Source of the DNA: Gnetum montanum
Lineage: Eukaryota > Streptophyta > Gnetopsida > Gnetales > Gnetaceae
Length of the DNA: 36,419 bases
Assembly: GCA_015680685.1 (NCBI GenBank)
Contig: MNCI01012686.1
Coordinates: 1-36,419 of the forward strand
Reading direction: 5' to 3'
The translations under genes and the position numbers were made by a program. Numbering within the stretch: position 1 is the stretch's first letter; each line of letters opens with the position of its first letter. The notes under the pieces are model-generated. The model did no database searches and had not been told where the DNA came from. It saw only the letters and a list, made by a program, of their open reading frames with translations. Below, piece after piece: positions 1 through 8,454 of the stretch.

Positions 1-1
1 A

Positions 2-1720
2 TATTTTGATGGAGCTTCAACCACTAGAGGTGGCAGTGCCGCCATTGTCATTACGCTATCACCTGAGGATGTGCATCTTCATGCTTACCGCTTGACCTTT
101 CCTTGTACGACCAATGTGGTAGAGTACGAGGGACTCCTCAGGAGATTATTAACTGCCAGAGAACTTGATGTTCGACATCTGGCAATTAGGGGTGATTTGA
201 TGCTTGCTATAAATCAAATCACAGGAGTCTACGCCTGCAAGGCTGCACATTTACAGCCCTACTGCGATATGGCTAAAGATCTTCTGAAGCGGTTCACAAC
301 CATCGATGCCCAACACGTGCCCCGTAATGATAACACACTGGCCGATGCACTGGCTACGTTAGCCTTAAACGTGTCGTCGCACCTATTCAACACCTGTCCC
401 ACATTAATAACAGATTGCACAGGCCCTATCACTCAGGTGGTGCAAATATCTTCACTGCTCGAGAATAGAACGCCGGAGTGGTACGACCACATTAAAGCTT
501 ACCTCTTGCATGGCAAACCACCGCATGAGTTAACACACGCACAGAAAGACGCTATTCGCAAGCGAGCTAGGCAGTACATCATCATAGGAGATAGTACCCT
601 CTGTAGATGCTCTTTTGATGGAGTATTGCTTACTTGCGTTAACAAAGATCAGGCGCAACGTATAGTCGGTGAAGTCCACGAAGGGTTATGCGGAGGACAC
701 GTAGCACCACGAGCCATGGTTTCTAAAATCCGTCGCTTAGGGTATTACTGGCCATACATGGAAAAAGATTACCTTACAAAGGTCAAAACATGCGATACGT
801 GTCAACGTTACGCGAATCTCATACACGTGTCTCCTACAGAACTACATACGACCCAGATCACATGGCCCCTCCAACGATGGGGACTAGACATCATAGGGTC
901 CATCACGCCAAAGTCTTCTGCAGGGCATAGCTTCATCATCACAGCTACTGAGTACTTCACGAAGTGAGTGGAAGCCATCCCTTTACAGAAGATTACATCT
1001 CCACAGGTCTGTCATTTCATCTTGGACAATATTGTAACCAGATTTGGCCTCCCAATGGCTATCGTGATCGACAATGGGCCAAAGTTTAGTAGTCTGGAAA
1101 CCAAATCTTTTTGTGACAATCTTGGCATCAAACAATCTTTTTCCTTGCCTTACTACCCGCAAGCAAATGGTCAAGCCGAAGCAACAAATAAAGTCATTAT
1201 CAATTTACTCAAGAAAATGCTCGACAGCAACAAGAGACGGTGGCATGAAAAGATCCTTTATGTGCTATGGGCGTATCGTACCACATGCAGAACAGCTACA
1301 GACAGTACACCCTATAGCCTAGTCTATGGATCCAAGGTGATGCTGCCCCTCGAATTACAAGTTCCTTCTCTGCGAATGGTCCTCTCCACGATTATAAATG
1401 AGGCTCAACACACTGAGTCTCGGATCATGGATTTGGATTCAGTCGAGGAGAAGTGAATACAGACGCTTGATACCATTGAAAAGTATCAAGATAAGCAGAG
1501 GCAGAAGCATCGTCATAATCTTCAACAGTGTCTGATCAAGAAAGGGGATTTAGTTCTCAAGGCCATTCGCGAACCAGTGGGCAAATTCTTTGCAAACTGG
1601 GAGGGCCCTTTCTTGGTAGCTGACGTATATGGCAATGGTGCATTCAAGCTAGCAGACATTAACGGCAACGAGTTACCGAATCCTGTAAATCATATATATC
1701 TGAAGCGGTACTACATCTAA
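2..1720 (+). pseudogene. Element A pol 3' part: RNase H (extra, Tat-type) plus integrase
   Basis: The frame is open from base 2 to TAA 1718-1720, apart from two in-frame TGA codons at 965-967 and 1454-1456. The N-terminal part is an RNase H with its four acidic positions visible: FDGAS (8-10 is the Asp codon), VEYE, RGDL and LADAL. This sequence style matches the extra RNase H reported in the plant Tat lineage of Ty3/gypsy. Integrase follows: a His/Cys zinc region ending CDTCQ, then the catalytic core with Asp 887-889, Asp 1070-1072 and Glu 1178-1180, an exact D-35-E spacing. The C-terminal part (WEGPFLV region) ends in YLKRYYI. Integrase would insert the cDNA into the genome. Both stops sit where a single TGG-to-TGA change would explain them; the first lies in a position that is Trp in related integrases. 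No frameshift is seen, so this copy is far less decayed than its neighbours. The 5' part lies outside the window. Confidence 0.9.
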
Positions 1721-1747
1721 GTGCATATCCAGTGTTAACATCAGGTA

Positions 1748-2240
1748 TGGCAACAACCGTCCGCTATGATGTTAAACTAGCAACAAACGTCCGCTATGAC
1801 GTAAAACTAGCATTCCCTGCACGCGTCCACCACGATGCTAAATTGGCACTGACCGTCAGCCACGACGTAAAACTGGTAAGTTGGAACCGTCCGCTACAAT
1901 GTAAAACTAGCAGTGTTGTATAGGTCCGCCAAGATGAAAAACTGGCATCTTTAGCACACGTCCGCCACGACACTAAACGGGCACCGGCTGTCTACCATGA
2001 CACAAAACTGGCACAAGTAAGTAGCCGTCTGCTAAGACATGAAACCAGCATAGACTTGTCCCTGGGTCATGATACAAAACTGACACCCACAGCACGGTCT
2101 GCTAAGACCATAAATCAGCCTTGCCACCGTCCGCTACGACGTAAAACTAGCATTTCTCGGTCCGCCCAGACTTTAAACTGGGACCATGGTCTGCTGAGAC
2201 TTAAAACCAGCAACGATAGTCTACCAGGACTTAAAAATGG
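1748..2240 (+). repeat. Minisatellite in the 3'UTR of element A
   Basis: About 15 degenerate tandem units of 28-37 bp begin just after the pol stop. The shared core is GTCCGCYAYGACGTAAAACTRG, shown here as a consensus with spacers of variable length between cores. Good copies start near 1755, 1789, 1856, 1890 and 2128; others are more worn, including ones in which GTCCGC became GTCTGC. Tandem repeats in the hypervariable 3'UTR are known for Tat/Ogre elements and have been proposed as a source of satellite DNA. The call as tandem repeat is directly visible; a role is not. Confidence 0.85.
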
Positions 2241-2889
2241 GACTTACAAACTGCCATCATGCAAATCAAGCAAGCGTAATCGTCTCTGTGCAGCTGCAAA
2301 GCAAATGAGACGGGATGTTGGGACAGCCCCAGCATCGCTACCTCACAAACATTCTGCTGATTCCTCGGATGTGCTGAAAGGCATACTACTAACCCCTCGG
2401 AGATGCCATCACTACACCCACTGCAGCAGTGGCACCTCTGAGAGTTTAGTTTCGTCGACCGGAGCCCCGAAGGAGTTCTCATCAACAACGACCTTGGGGA
2501 TCTCCGCTCATCATCGCTATCAGACTCTGGCTTCACAGATTCACCTAGCTGGTTCTTTGCATAACCAGTCAGGTGCACTGAGTCTGATGTTCTTTGGCGA
2601 CAATATGCTGGGCCAAGCGTCAATGTTGAAGACTCTAGCCTCGTGCTACAGTTCCTCCTTCATGGCCCGTTCACTTTATCTCGCCTTAAATAGTACTTGT
2701 TTCAACAATCTCGCCGGTAATTCGCACGAGCAATGGTATCTTCTATTTTCTTCTTTGGTTGTAGGTTACTTGTTACGAGGATGTCGTTCGAAGGTGCGTT
2801 CATCTGAGTGGTGTAGTACCGACAGCGTTTTGAGATGGCTGCTTAAGTTAACCTGTCCACTCGGGGGTGCATCCTTGTGTTCCTCATGA
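2056..2889 (+). CDS. Unexplained 277-codon ORF behind pol of element A
   Basis: An ATG-started frame runs through the last seven or so minisatellite units and then 620 bases of non-repeated sequence to a TGA at 2887-2889. I recognise no domain. The product would be Ser/Leu-rich, with a basic N-terminal part made of repeat units and a hydrophobic patch near residues 220-240. A 277-codon open frame is longer than expected by chance at this base composition. Against it: the first part is repeat-encoded, the composition is atypical, and Tat-type elements commonly have only a variable untranslated tail here. A second open frame of 130 codons on the other strand (2231-2623) suggests that the region is simply poor in stops. 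I rate real coding as possible but unproven. Confidence 0.25.
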   Translation: MSLGHDTKLTPTARSAKTINQPCHRPLRRKTSISRSAQTLNWDHGLLRLKTSNDSLPGLKNGTYKLPSCKSSKRNRLCAAAKQMRRDVGTAPASLPHKHSADSSDVLKGILLTPRRCHHYTHCSSGTSESLVSSTGAPKEFSSTTTLGISAHHRYQTLASQIHLAGSLHNQSGALSLMFFGDNMLGQASMLKTLASCYSSSFMARSLYLALNSTCFNNLAGNSHEQWYLLFSSLVVGYLLRGCRSKVRSSEWCSTDSVLRWLLKLTCPLGGASLCSS

Positions 2890-3019
2890 TCCTACCCCTA
2901 ATCCTTATCACTATTCTTAACTATCCCATCTGCTTCCCTTACGCAAAACATGAAACGCTTTCCGCATCTGCATTACACTCAAGTCCATGAACCGGTGTAA
3001 CGCAACTCACCTAGTGGAC
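2890..3019 (+). other. Untranslated tail of element A before the polypurine tract
   Basis: Pyrimidine-rich, non-repetitive sequence between the ORF end and the polypurine tract. One TTACGC motif (2939-2944), the same hexamer that is clustered in the LTR, lies here. Nothing else is visible. Confidence 0.5.
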
Positions 3020-3036
3020 GGAAAAAAAAAAGTGGG
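3020..3036 (+). other. Polypurine tract of element A
   Basis: A run of G, ten A, then GTGGG directly precedes the LTR. This is the position and composition of the plus-strand primer of an LTR retrotransposon. The exact LTR start (TG at 3033 or the TTGG at 3037) cannot be fixed because the matching 5' LTR is outside the window. Confidence 0.6.
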
Positions 3037-3161
3037 TTGGCAAAATGGGTGAAACACATCTCACCCAGGCTATGCAGACGCAACAAAATGATGGCATGAC
3101 TCCATGCAAACGCAATTGCAGGAGAAAGCCTGAGTGCTTATGCATGAAAAAGCTATCCCTA

Positions 3162-3227
3162 CTCATTTGGGTCTTCCCCGAACCTCATTTGGGTCTTCCC
3201 CGAATCTCATTTGAGTCTTCCCCGAAC
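3162..3227 (+). repeat. Three tandem 22-bp units in the U3 of LTR A
   Basis: Units 3162-3183, 3184-3205 and 3206-3227 share CTCATTTGGGTCTTCCCCGA and differ only at a few bases. They are exact in period. Confidence 0.9.
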
Positions 3228-3574
3228 CTGTTTCCTCCTATACTATCCTATCTCCCGTTTTCCTCATCTCTACACCTCTATGTTGATAAGGCGACACTTG
3301 AGTAGCCATTGATGAACGCTGTTGGTACTTTTACCTATCCGATGTTTCATATATTTTTTCGATGTCTTTCGGGCAAGCCCTCTAACTGTCAACAAAGAGG
3401 GGCCATTGAAACACCGTAGAAATTGCGAATCAGCCTCAGGCAAAGATTCGCGATTCGGGCGGAAGTTTGCGACAGCAATTCAGAAGACAGAACAAAGCAA
3501 AGAGGCGCGCAGCATCAAGTCTCTGAGTTTCTCACAGATTTTAAACTTACTTTGTTTTCTCTCTTTACACTACA

Positions 3575-4065
3575 TTACGCAACATAGCGTAGTGTCGCTC
3601 AGCGTAATTCTATTTAGCGTAGCCCGATATCAGAAAGCAACTTACTTCGGTAGTTTTAACGAAGTTTGAAGTTTAAAACTTGTTGCATATTCGGCTAAGT
3701 CTTTTGTTCAAGGCCGATTTTAAGCTCCGTTATGTAGAGAAGCGTAATGAGCTTCAAAGAAGACAAAGTCAGAGTCAAAGGAAGCGCAGCAGATTGATTT
3801 ATTCTTTTTTTTTTTTTGCAGATTGGTCGCTTTACGCTTATTACGCTACGCAGCGTGGACAAGCGTAATTCGTTGTAAAGTTGAACATTTTTACGCTTTG
3901 CGGTGTAAATAAGCATAAAACAGCTGGCATCAACTACTCCCATACTCTATTACGCTCTGCCATGCGACGTAGCGTAAACAAGTGTAATACAGCGTAAAGC
4001 CGGCTAAAGCAGTTACGCATCTGCTATCCACATGCACAATACGCTGATGAGCGTATTTTGCGTAA
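3575..4065 (+). promoter_or_regulatory. TTACGC/GCGTAA motif cluster in the U3 of LTR A
   Basis: Twelve exact copies of TTACGC or its complement lie at 3575, 3602, 3742, 3832, 3841, 3863, 3891, 3950, 3972, 3992, 4013 and 4060. Near-copies such as AATACGC at 4039 add to this. About 0.25 would be expected by chance on both strands. Several are arranged as inverted pairs, and ACGC-N6-GCGT occurs twice (3577-3590 and 4042-4055). The cluster ends about 165 bp before the TATA box, so an enhancer role is the natural inference. The binding factor is not known. Confidence 0.7.
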
Positions 4066-4231
4066 TCATGAAGTAGCTTTGGCTAAAGTGGTCGATAGCA
4101 TACTTTGCTCCCCTTCCCAAAACATGACGCGACGTAGCCAATTTCAACACAAAGTTTACCACGTCAACGGTATTTTGAAGGTTCGGGACACGTGTCATCA
4201 GGGCCATGCTTTCTCCATATGTTGTCAAACT

Positions 4232-4239
4232 TATAAATA
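4232..4239 (+). promoter_or_regulatory. TATA box of LTR A
   Basis: TATAAATA, in a plant-type context, downstream of the motif cluster and about 1.2 kb into the LTR. It marks the likely U3/R start about 30 bases downstream. Confidence 0.7.
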
Positions 4240-4989
4240 CTCCAGTTGGCGAAGAAACAAAGGATCCCCGGCATCTTTAACTTTTGGCAGCATCACCTTT
4301 TAGCAGAGACAGAAGACATTTTGCTTGAGCATTGGCAGCAAGAGCGATCAATCCTTTGGCAAAAACACAACTCTCTCCATTGACAATCATTAGCAGCTTT
4401 AAGCAGAGACTACCGAAGGCAAAAAGAGCAGATCAGAGATCAAGAGATTATCTGGTGTGGTTTGTGAGTTTTATTGATCAGAAACAGTTGATCGATAGAT
4501 GTCAGAGCTTGACCTTCCTTGCATCCCATCTCTGACTTACGAGGTAGATCGAACTCCATTCTGTACTCCTTGTTGAACAGTTTTCTTGTTATTTTGTGTA
4601 TGCTTCACACAAGATAAGTGGAGCTTTTCCATTGGAAATTTGTATGCAATATACCCAGTTTTTGGGTCAAAGTACAGATCTTGGAATTGTGCATTCTCCT
4701 TAAATTCGATCCTTCCTGTCGTGTTGACATTGTTGTTATCTACATTGTTTTCTTCTCCTTTGGCGATTCACCAAATCAGATTGTTCCACGGAATATCTAC
4801 AATATTTGTCGATTTACTAATTGAGTAAGTCCCTGTCTGATCGACAAGACCGTTCAGGCCACTGTGGATTCGTTTCCTCCAGCACAGCCTTCACACGGAT
4901 CCATGGTTAAGACTGTGTACACAGATTTTTGTTTAGTATTTCCAGCTACCGTCATTTTCTGTCATTACATTACCTGACACTAGAACACA

Positions 4990-6480
4990 GCTGGTAGAAT
5001 TATCCATGCAAGATGACCCTAAGGCCAAGAAGAAGTGGACCTAGCATTGCTATAGGGTGGATCATAAGGAGTATTGTGCGCGCACACTAGTGGAGCAAAT
5101 TTACTTCAATATTGTGGCCTATCACCTCAATCCAACAGTGAGGCCAAGCAAGATGATTACTTTCTCTTCTTGAGCATGCATCACTCTAAGTGGTATGTTC
5201 CCTGTTAACCTTCCATAATTGCTATACTTGGAGATTGAGAGATGTTTCAAAGAAAATGAACATGAAAGGAAGACACTGCCCTTTCTATGCCTCATCCAAA
5301 AACTTTGCAAAAGGTCAAGAATTATTTGCTACTCCAATGATACTCTTAGGCATACTCCTTTGACCTCCTGATTTGATATCGTGAAAGAGAAGATGTCAGG
5401 GATGACTCAATTAGAGGAGCTACCGCCACCACCACCCACTCAAGAAACAACACCGAAGGCCCACACAACCATTGAGCATCTATAGAAAATCCAAGAATAT
5501 CTCTTGAGTGAACAAGAGCAACAAGTAGGAATAAGTGGGACAGATTCATCTGTGTACCAGCCAGTAATGAGTCACCTTATTGAGGTGACTTGAATAGTTA
5601 GCCAGATGGAGAGAGGTGGTCCCATTTTCTCTACCCAAAGAATGCAGCTACCCATGAGGTTGGATCACAATGCTCTAGAGGTGATGGTATCACTATCAAC
5701 ATACCATCTATTCCTAGAGATCTTTGGAAATGCCACCACTTTCTCAATGTGGTTGGAGGAAGGTAAAGGAGCAACTATCTTGGTAATGCAACACCAAGGG
5801 CAAGAGATAGTGGAAAAAGTGGTTGCTGACCATGTAACAGAAGCATTGAATGCACCCATAGCATCTGTACTAGATGTATTTGCACTTTAAGATGTGTAGA
5901 TGTCCATAGGTACAATCAGTGAAAAATTAAATGTAACTCAACATGAAAATTTGCTAGAACAACTAGTAGGAACCAAGAAACCAACTTTGGACATCTTTGA
6001 TCTTCCAAAGAACATCACCACAACCTAGTCAAAGCTACTTAATGCAAGGGGCAAATGCATTATTTTGGAAAGGTAACTAGAAATGACTTAAGAGCAAAAT
6101 CAACATTTGGCCACAGAGGTTGCCGAACTTCGTGCCTAACTTGCAAATCAAGTAATCCTTAGCCAAGCAATGACAAGAGATGAAGCTATCAAACAACTTC
6201 AAGAATGATTTTAGAAGGCTAAGGAGGAGCTAGTGATGACCATCTTTAAACAGTCCATAATAAAATCTAAAATGTACTTAATCCCAAAGGACTTGAATCA
6301 TATGCACCAAGATAATGAAACATTAATCGCACAAAATCATCACTTGCGAAATGTTAATGCTTAGAATGATCAAATGCAAGAATTCATTCTTCAACAGTCG
6401 GAGTAGCTTGTTAGGGTAAACACTAAACTGAGGAAATTGGTTGTAGAAAATCACAAAAACACTCAACATTGACTCAATCC
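4990..6480 (+). pseudogene. Element B ORF: plant-transposon-protein-like domain plus coiled coil
   Basis: One frame (in phase with ATG 5006 and with 5606-5890) can be followed for about 490 codons with around twenty stops but no frameshift. Residues from about 5085 to 5320 resemble the 'putative plant transposon protein' type (Pfam Transposase_32), judged from spacing of VEQIYFNIVAYHLNP, ITLSGMFPVNL and LPFLCLIQKLC. A Pro-rich linker (EELPPPPPTQET, near 5416) follows. From about 6040 the product is Gln/Glu/Leu-rich with heptad-like spacing, probably a coiled coil. Most stops are TAG or TAA, as CAG/CAA decay would give. Such ORFs ride inside plant gypsy elements; the function is unknown. The left end is cut by element A. 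The family match is from memory of the pattern and needs a profile search. Confidence 0.5.
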
Positions 6481-6623
6481 ATTCAATTTTATGTCTTGAA
6501 CACCTTTATTTTTTATCAAGTTAGTCAGTTTGTTTTATTTAAAGAAAATTCAATCAATAATCTCATACCTTCCCAATTTTGTAAAAGAACTCAATGATGA
6601 GTTTTCATTCAATCATGGGGGCA
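6481..6623 (+). other. 3' tail and polypurine tract of element B
   Basis: About 130 bp after the ORF, with wording that matches the end of element C (ATCTCATACCTTCCCAA at 6560-6576, and GAGTTTTCATTCAATCATGG at 6599-6618). The tract CATGGGGGCA (6614-6623) sits directly before the LTR start, as in C (16760-16771). Confidence 0.75.
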
Positions 6624-6658
6624 TGATGAGTCGCGTCCTATCAGCTACATCGATGAGG

Positions 6659-6710
6659 CCTCGTTGACGCGAACTCGTTGTCTAGACCTCGTTGACAAGG
6701 CCTAGTTGAT
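6659..6710 (+). promoter_or_regulatory. Four 14-bp units in the U3 of LTR B
   Basis: CCTCGTTGAC-like cores start at 6659, 6673, 6687 and 6701, an exact 14-bp period. The second reads ACTCGTTGTC and the fourth CCTAGTTGAT. They lie in the promoter-proximal part of the LTR, so a protein-binding array is a fair guess. Confidence 0.6.
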
Positions 6711-6748
6711 GCACAATATCATGCATCAATGTGGCCCCGTTAACATAG

Positions 6749-6770
6749 TATCTATAGTTAGCTATAGATA
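6749..6770. other. Inverted repeat in LTR B
   Basis: TATCTATAG and CTATAGATA form 9-bp perfect arms around TTAG. It sits upstream of the degenerate TATA region of this LTR, where LTR C has a different palindrome. Confidence 0.6.
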
Positions 6771-7449
6771 CACACGTGCAACCACATTTATGATAAGTAG
6801 ATATTATAGTTATAGTGAAGCTCTTGCATTTTTTCCATCTAAAAGTTAGAAATTTTTCCCAAGTGCCAGCAGTAAGAGTCATTAAGTGTAAGAATCTTTA
6901 TTCAAGCATTATTGCACTTGAGCACGATAGTGTGTGTGGTAATAAAGATGAGCTTTCTAATAAACCTTGCAGCACTTTGGATAGATTAGCTATTTCATTT
7001 ATGCAATTACTATTTTTAATTATTTATTAAATGTTTTAAATTAGTTATTAAATATTTTCCAATTATTACGTTAATGAGGCAATTAAGTGAGATAGACTAC
7101 ACACATAAGTATGACCACTTCAAGTGTAACACATATTAGCTTGGTACTCCTAGTAGCATTATTGCTTGGTATGCCCAATAGCATAGCGCTTGGTCACCCA
7201 GCAGCAGATACGTGGGTTCAGGACACATACGAAAAGTGGGATCAAATGCTTATATTAGGATTAGTTAAATATTGGTTAATTAGTTAATTAAATTCCTTTT
7301 ATCCACATTTTAAGCATCAAACCATAAAACACAAAATGATAAAAATCGGATGTCTCAGTTACACTTAACCATACCAATGAACGTCACAAGTGAAATTGGG
7401 AAGATAACGATTGACCGTAAGGCTAGATTCACTTCCTAAAGGACTAATA

Positions 7450-7454
7450 CACCA
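7450..7454. repeat. Left target-site duplication of element C (decayed)
   Basis: CACCA before the 5' LTR. The other copy, CATTG at 17625-17629, follows the 3' LTR. In LTR C itself the homologous stretch reads CATTA (8200-8204 region), so both copies look like mutated forms of one pentamer. Confidence 0.65.
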
Positions 7455-8294
7455 TGCTGAGTCACATTTTACATTGGCTCTAACGTTGGGTATGTGACGT
7501 TGGGGCCTTGATGCGAGGTCGCATACGCAACGTTGGGGTGTATACCCCAAGGCTATAAATACTATACTTAGGCTCTAGTTTTCATAGTTAGTTTTTGGTC
7601 TTTCTTAGTTAGAGTAGTGAAGCTCTTGTCATTTCTTTTCCTCAAAGTTAGAATATTTTCTGACTGCCCATAGAAGGAGTCTACGTGTGTACAATTCTTT
7701 GTTTGAGCACTGATGTACCTAAGCGCAATAGTGTGACAAGAATAAAATGAACTCTTTTGACAATCCTTGCAGCACTAAGAATAGATTAATATTTTCTTTA
7801 ATGCATTTTACCTTCTTACTTTTTACTTGAATGCATTTAAGTTAAGTAGTTTATTTCTAGTTGTTAATGAACATGAGCACGACGACTTCGAGCATTCGTA
7901 TAGTACTTGGTAACCCAACAACACTTAACGTTTGGTAGCCCAACAACACTATATGTGTTTAGGATGTGTTTAGGAAAGTGGGGTGGTTACTTGTGTTAGG
8001 TTAGATAGGTAATAACGAATTAGATTTTAAATTACTATACTCTTCATTCTTGTTGTACACGACCAAATCTATAAAATATAAAATAAGAAAAATCATATAC
8101 CTCAAGTACACTTAAACCATACCCTTGAACCTCACAAGTGTAGTTGGGAAGACAACGAACTTTCTCAATGCCCATTTCACTTCCTAGAAGAGCTAGTGCA
8201 TTAGATAACTATAGGTCCATGGAATTCAACCAGATCACGCGTAATGCCTTAGTAATTCATATGGTTGGGCGTAGGGGTACCTCACCGCTCACCA
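7455..8294 (+). repeat. 5' LTR of element C
   Basis: TG...CA ends (TGCTGAG to CTCACCA), 840 bp. TATA at 7553-7561, AATAAA at 7741-7746. It is followed by one T and the PBS. Compared with the 3' copy it lacks a short duplication in the U3. Confidence 0.92.
7483..7561 (+). promoter_or_regulatory. Promoter region of the 5' LTR of C
   Basis: ACGTTGGG occurs at 7483, 7497 and 7530, each with an ACGT core of the kind bound by bZIP factors. Then comes an inverted repeat TTGGGGT-GTAT-ACCCCAA (7533-7550), immediately followed by the TATA box CTATAAATA (7553-7561). The inverted repeat and TATA box are conserved in the 3' LTR. Confidence 0.7.
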
Positions 8295-8295
8295 T

Positions 8296-8313
8296 TGGTG
8301 CCATTATTGGGGA
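8296..8313 (+). other. Primer binding site of element C (tRNA-Asp type, worn)
   Basis: TGGTGCCATTATTGGGGA matches the plant tRNA-Asp 3' end complement at 13 of 18 positions; all five differences are C-to-T or G-to-A. The much better copy in F (35597-35614) shows what this site is. Confidence 0.75.
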
Positions 8314-8454
8314 CCTTTTTTTTGTTTTGTGCACTATCTAGGACCTAGTAAAAAGTATTTAAATCATTGGAATGAACCTTAGAGTCATATATTTTTTCAC
8401 AATTACTACAAAAAATTCTTAGAGCACACTGTGATTTTTATTTGCTAACTGAAA
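8314..8454 (+). other. Leader of element C
   Basis: Untranslated sequence between PBS and gag. GCACTATCTAGGACCTAGTA (8331-8350) is found again, inverted, in the leader of E (about 30068-30088), where it abuts an LTR. Confidence 0.7.

Larger units (their letters stand above)
3033..4989 (+). mobile_element. Element A 3' LTR (long, Tat-like)
   Basis: It begins after the polypurine tract and holds a repeat-rich U3, a clear TATA box at 4232-4239 and about 750 bp of R/U5. No reading frame of note exists in it. The right edge is put near 4989, where sequence changes to the open frame of element B (readable from about 4982) and a CA dinucleotide occurs at 4988-4989; it is uncertain by tens of bases. 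LTR lengths near 2 kb are usual for Tat/Ogre elements. The partner LTR lies off the left edge, so no target duplication can be tested. Confidence 0.6.
6624..7454 (+). mobile_element. Element B 3' LTR, first part
   Basis: Starts TGATGAG after the polypurine tract. Its R/U5 half aligns with the LTR of C (AATAAA at 6941-6946 followed by AGATGAGCTT, CCTTGCAGCAC, the GACCACTT-GAGTG region and the AAATTGGGAAGATAAC region near 7390-7410). It is broken at 7454 by insertion of element C and resumes at 17625/17630. The U3 is unlike that of C, and the TATA position has decayed to an AT-rich stretch (6785-6815). Confidence 0.8.

Noticed and set aside
1748-2240. CRISPR-like array behind element A pol
   Set aside because: Repeats are degenerate and the spacing irregular; fits a Tat 3'UTR minisatellite.
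2231-2623. 130-codon minus ORF opposite the 277-codon ORF
   Set aside because: No recognisable domain; antisense to element A and more likely a by-product of low stop density.
3322-3669. 115-codon plus ORF in LTR A
   Set aside because: Lies in U3 with no domain and runs across the TTACGC cluster start; chance frame in an LTR.
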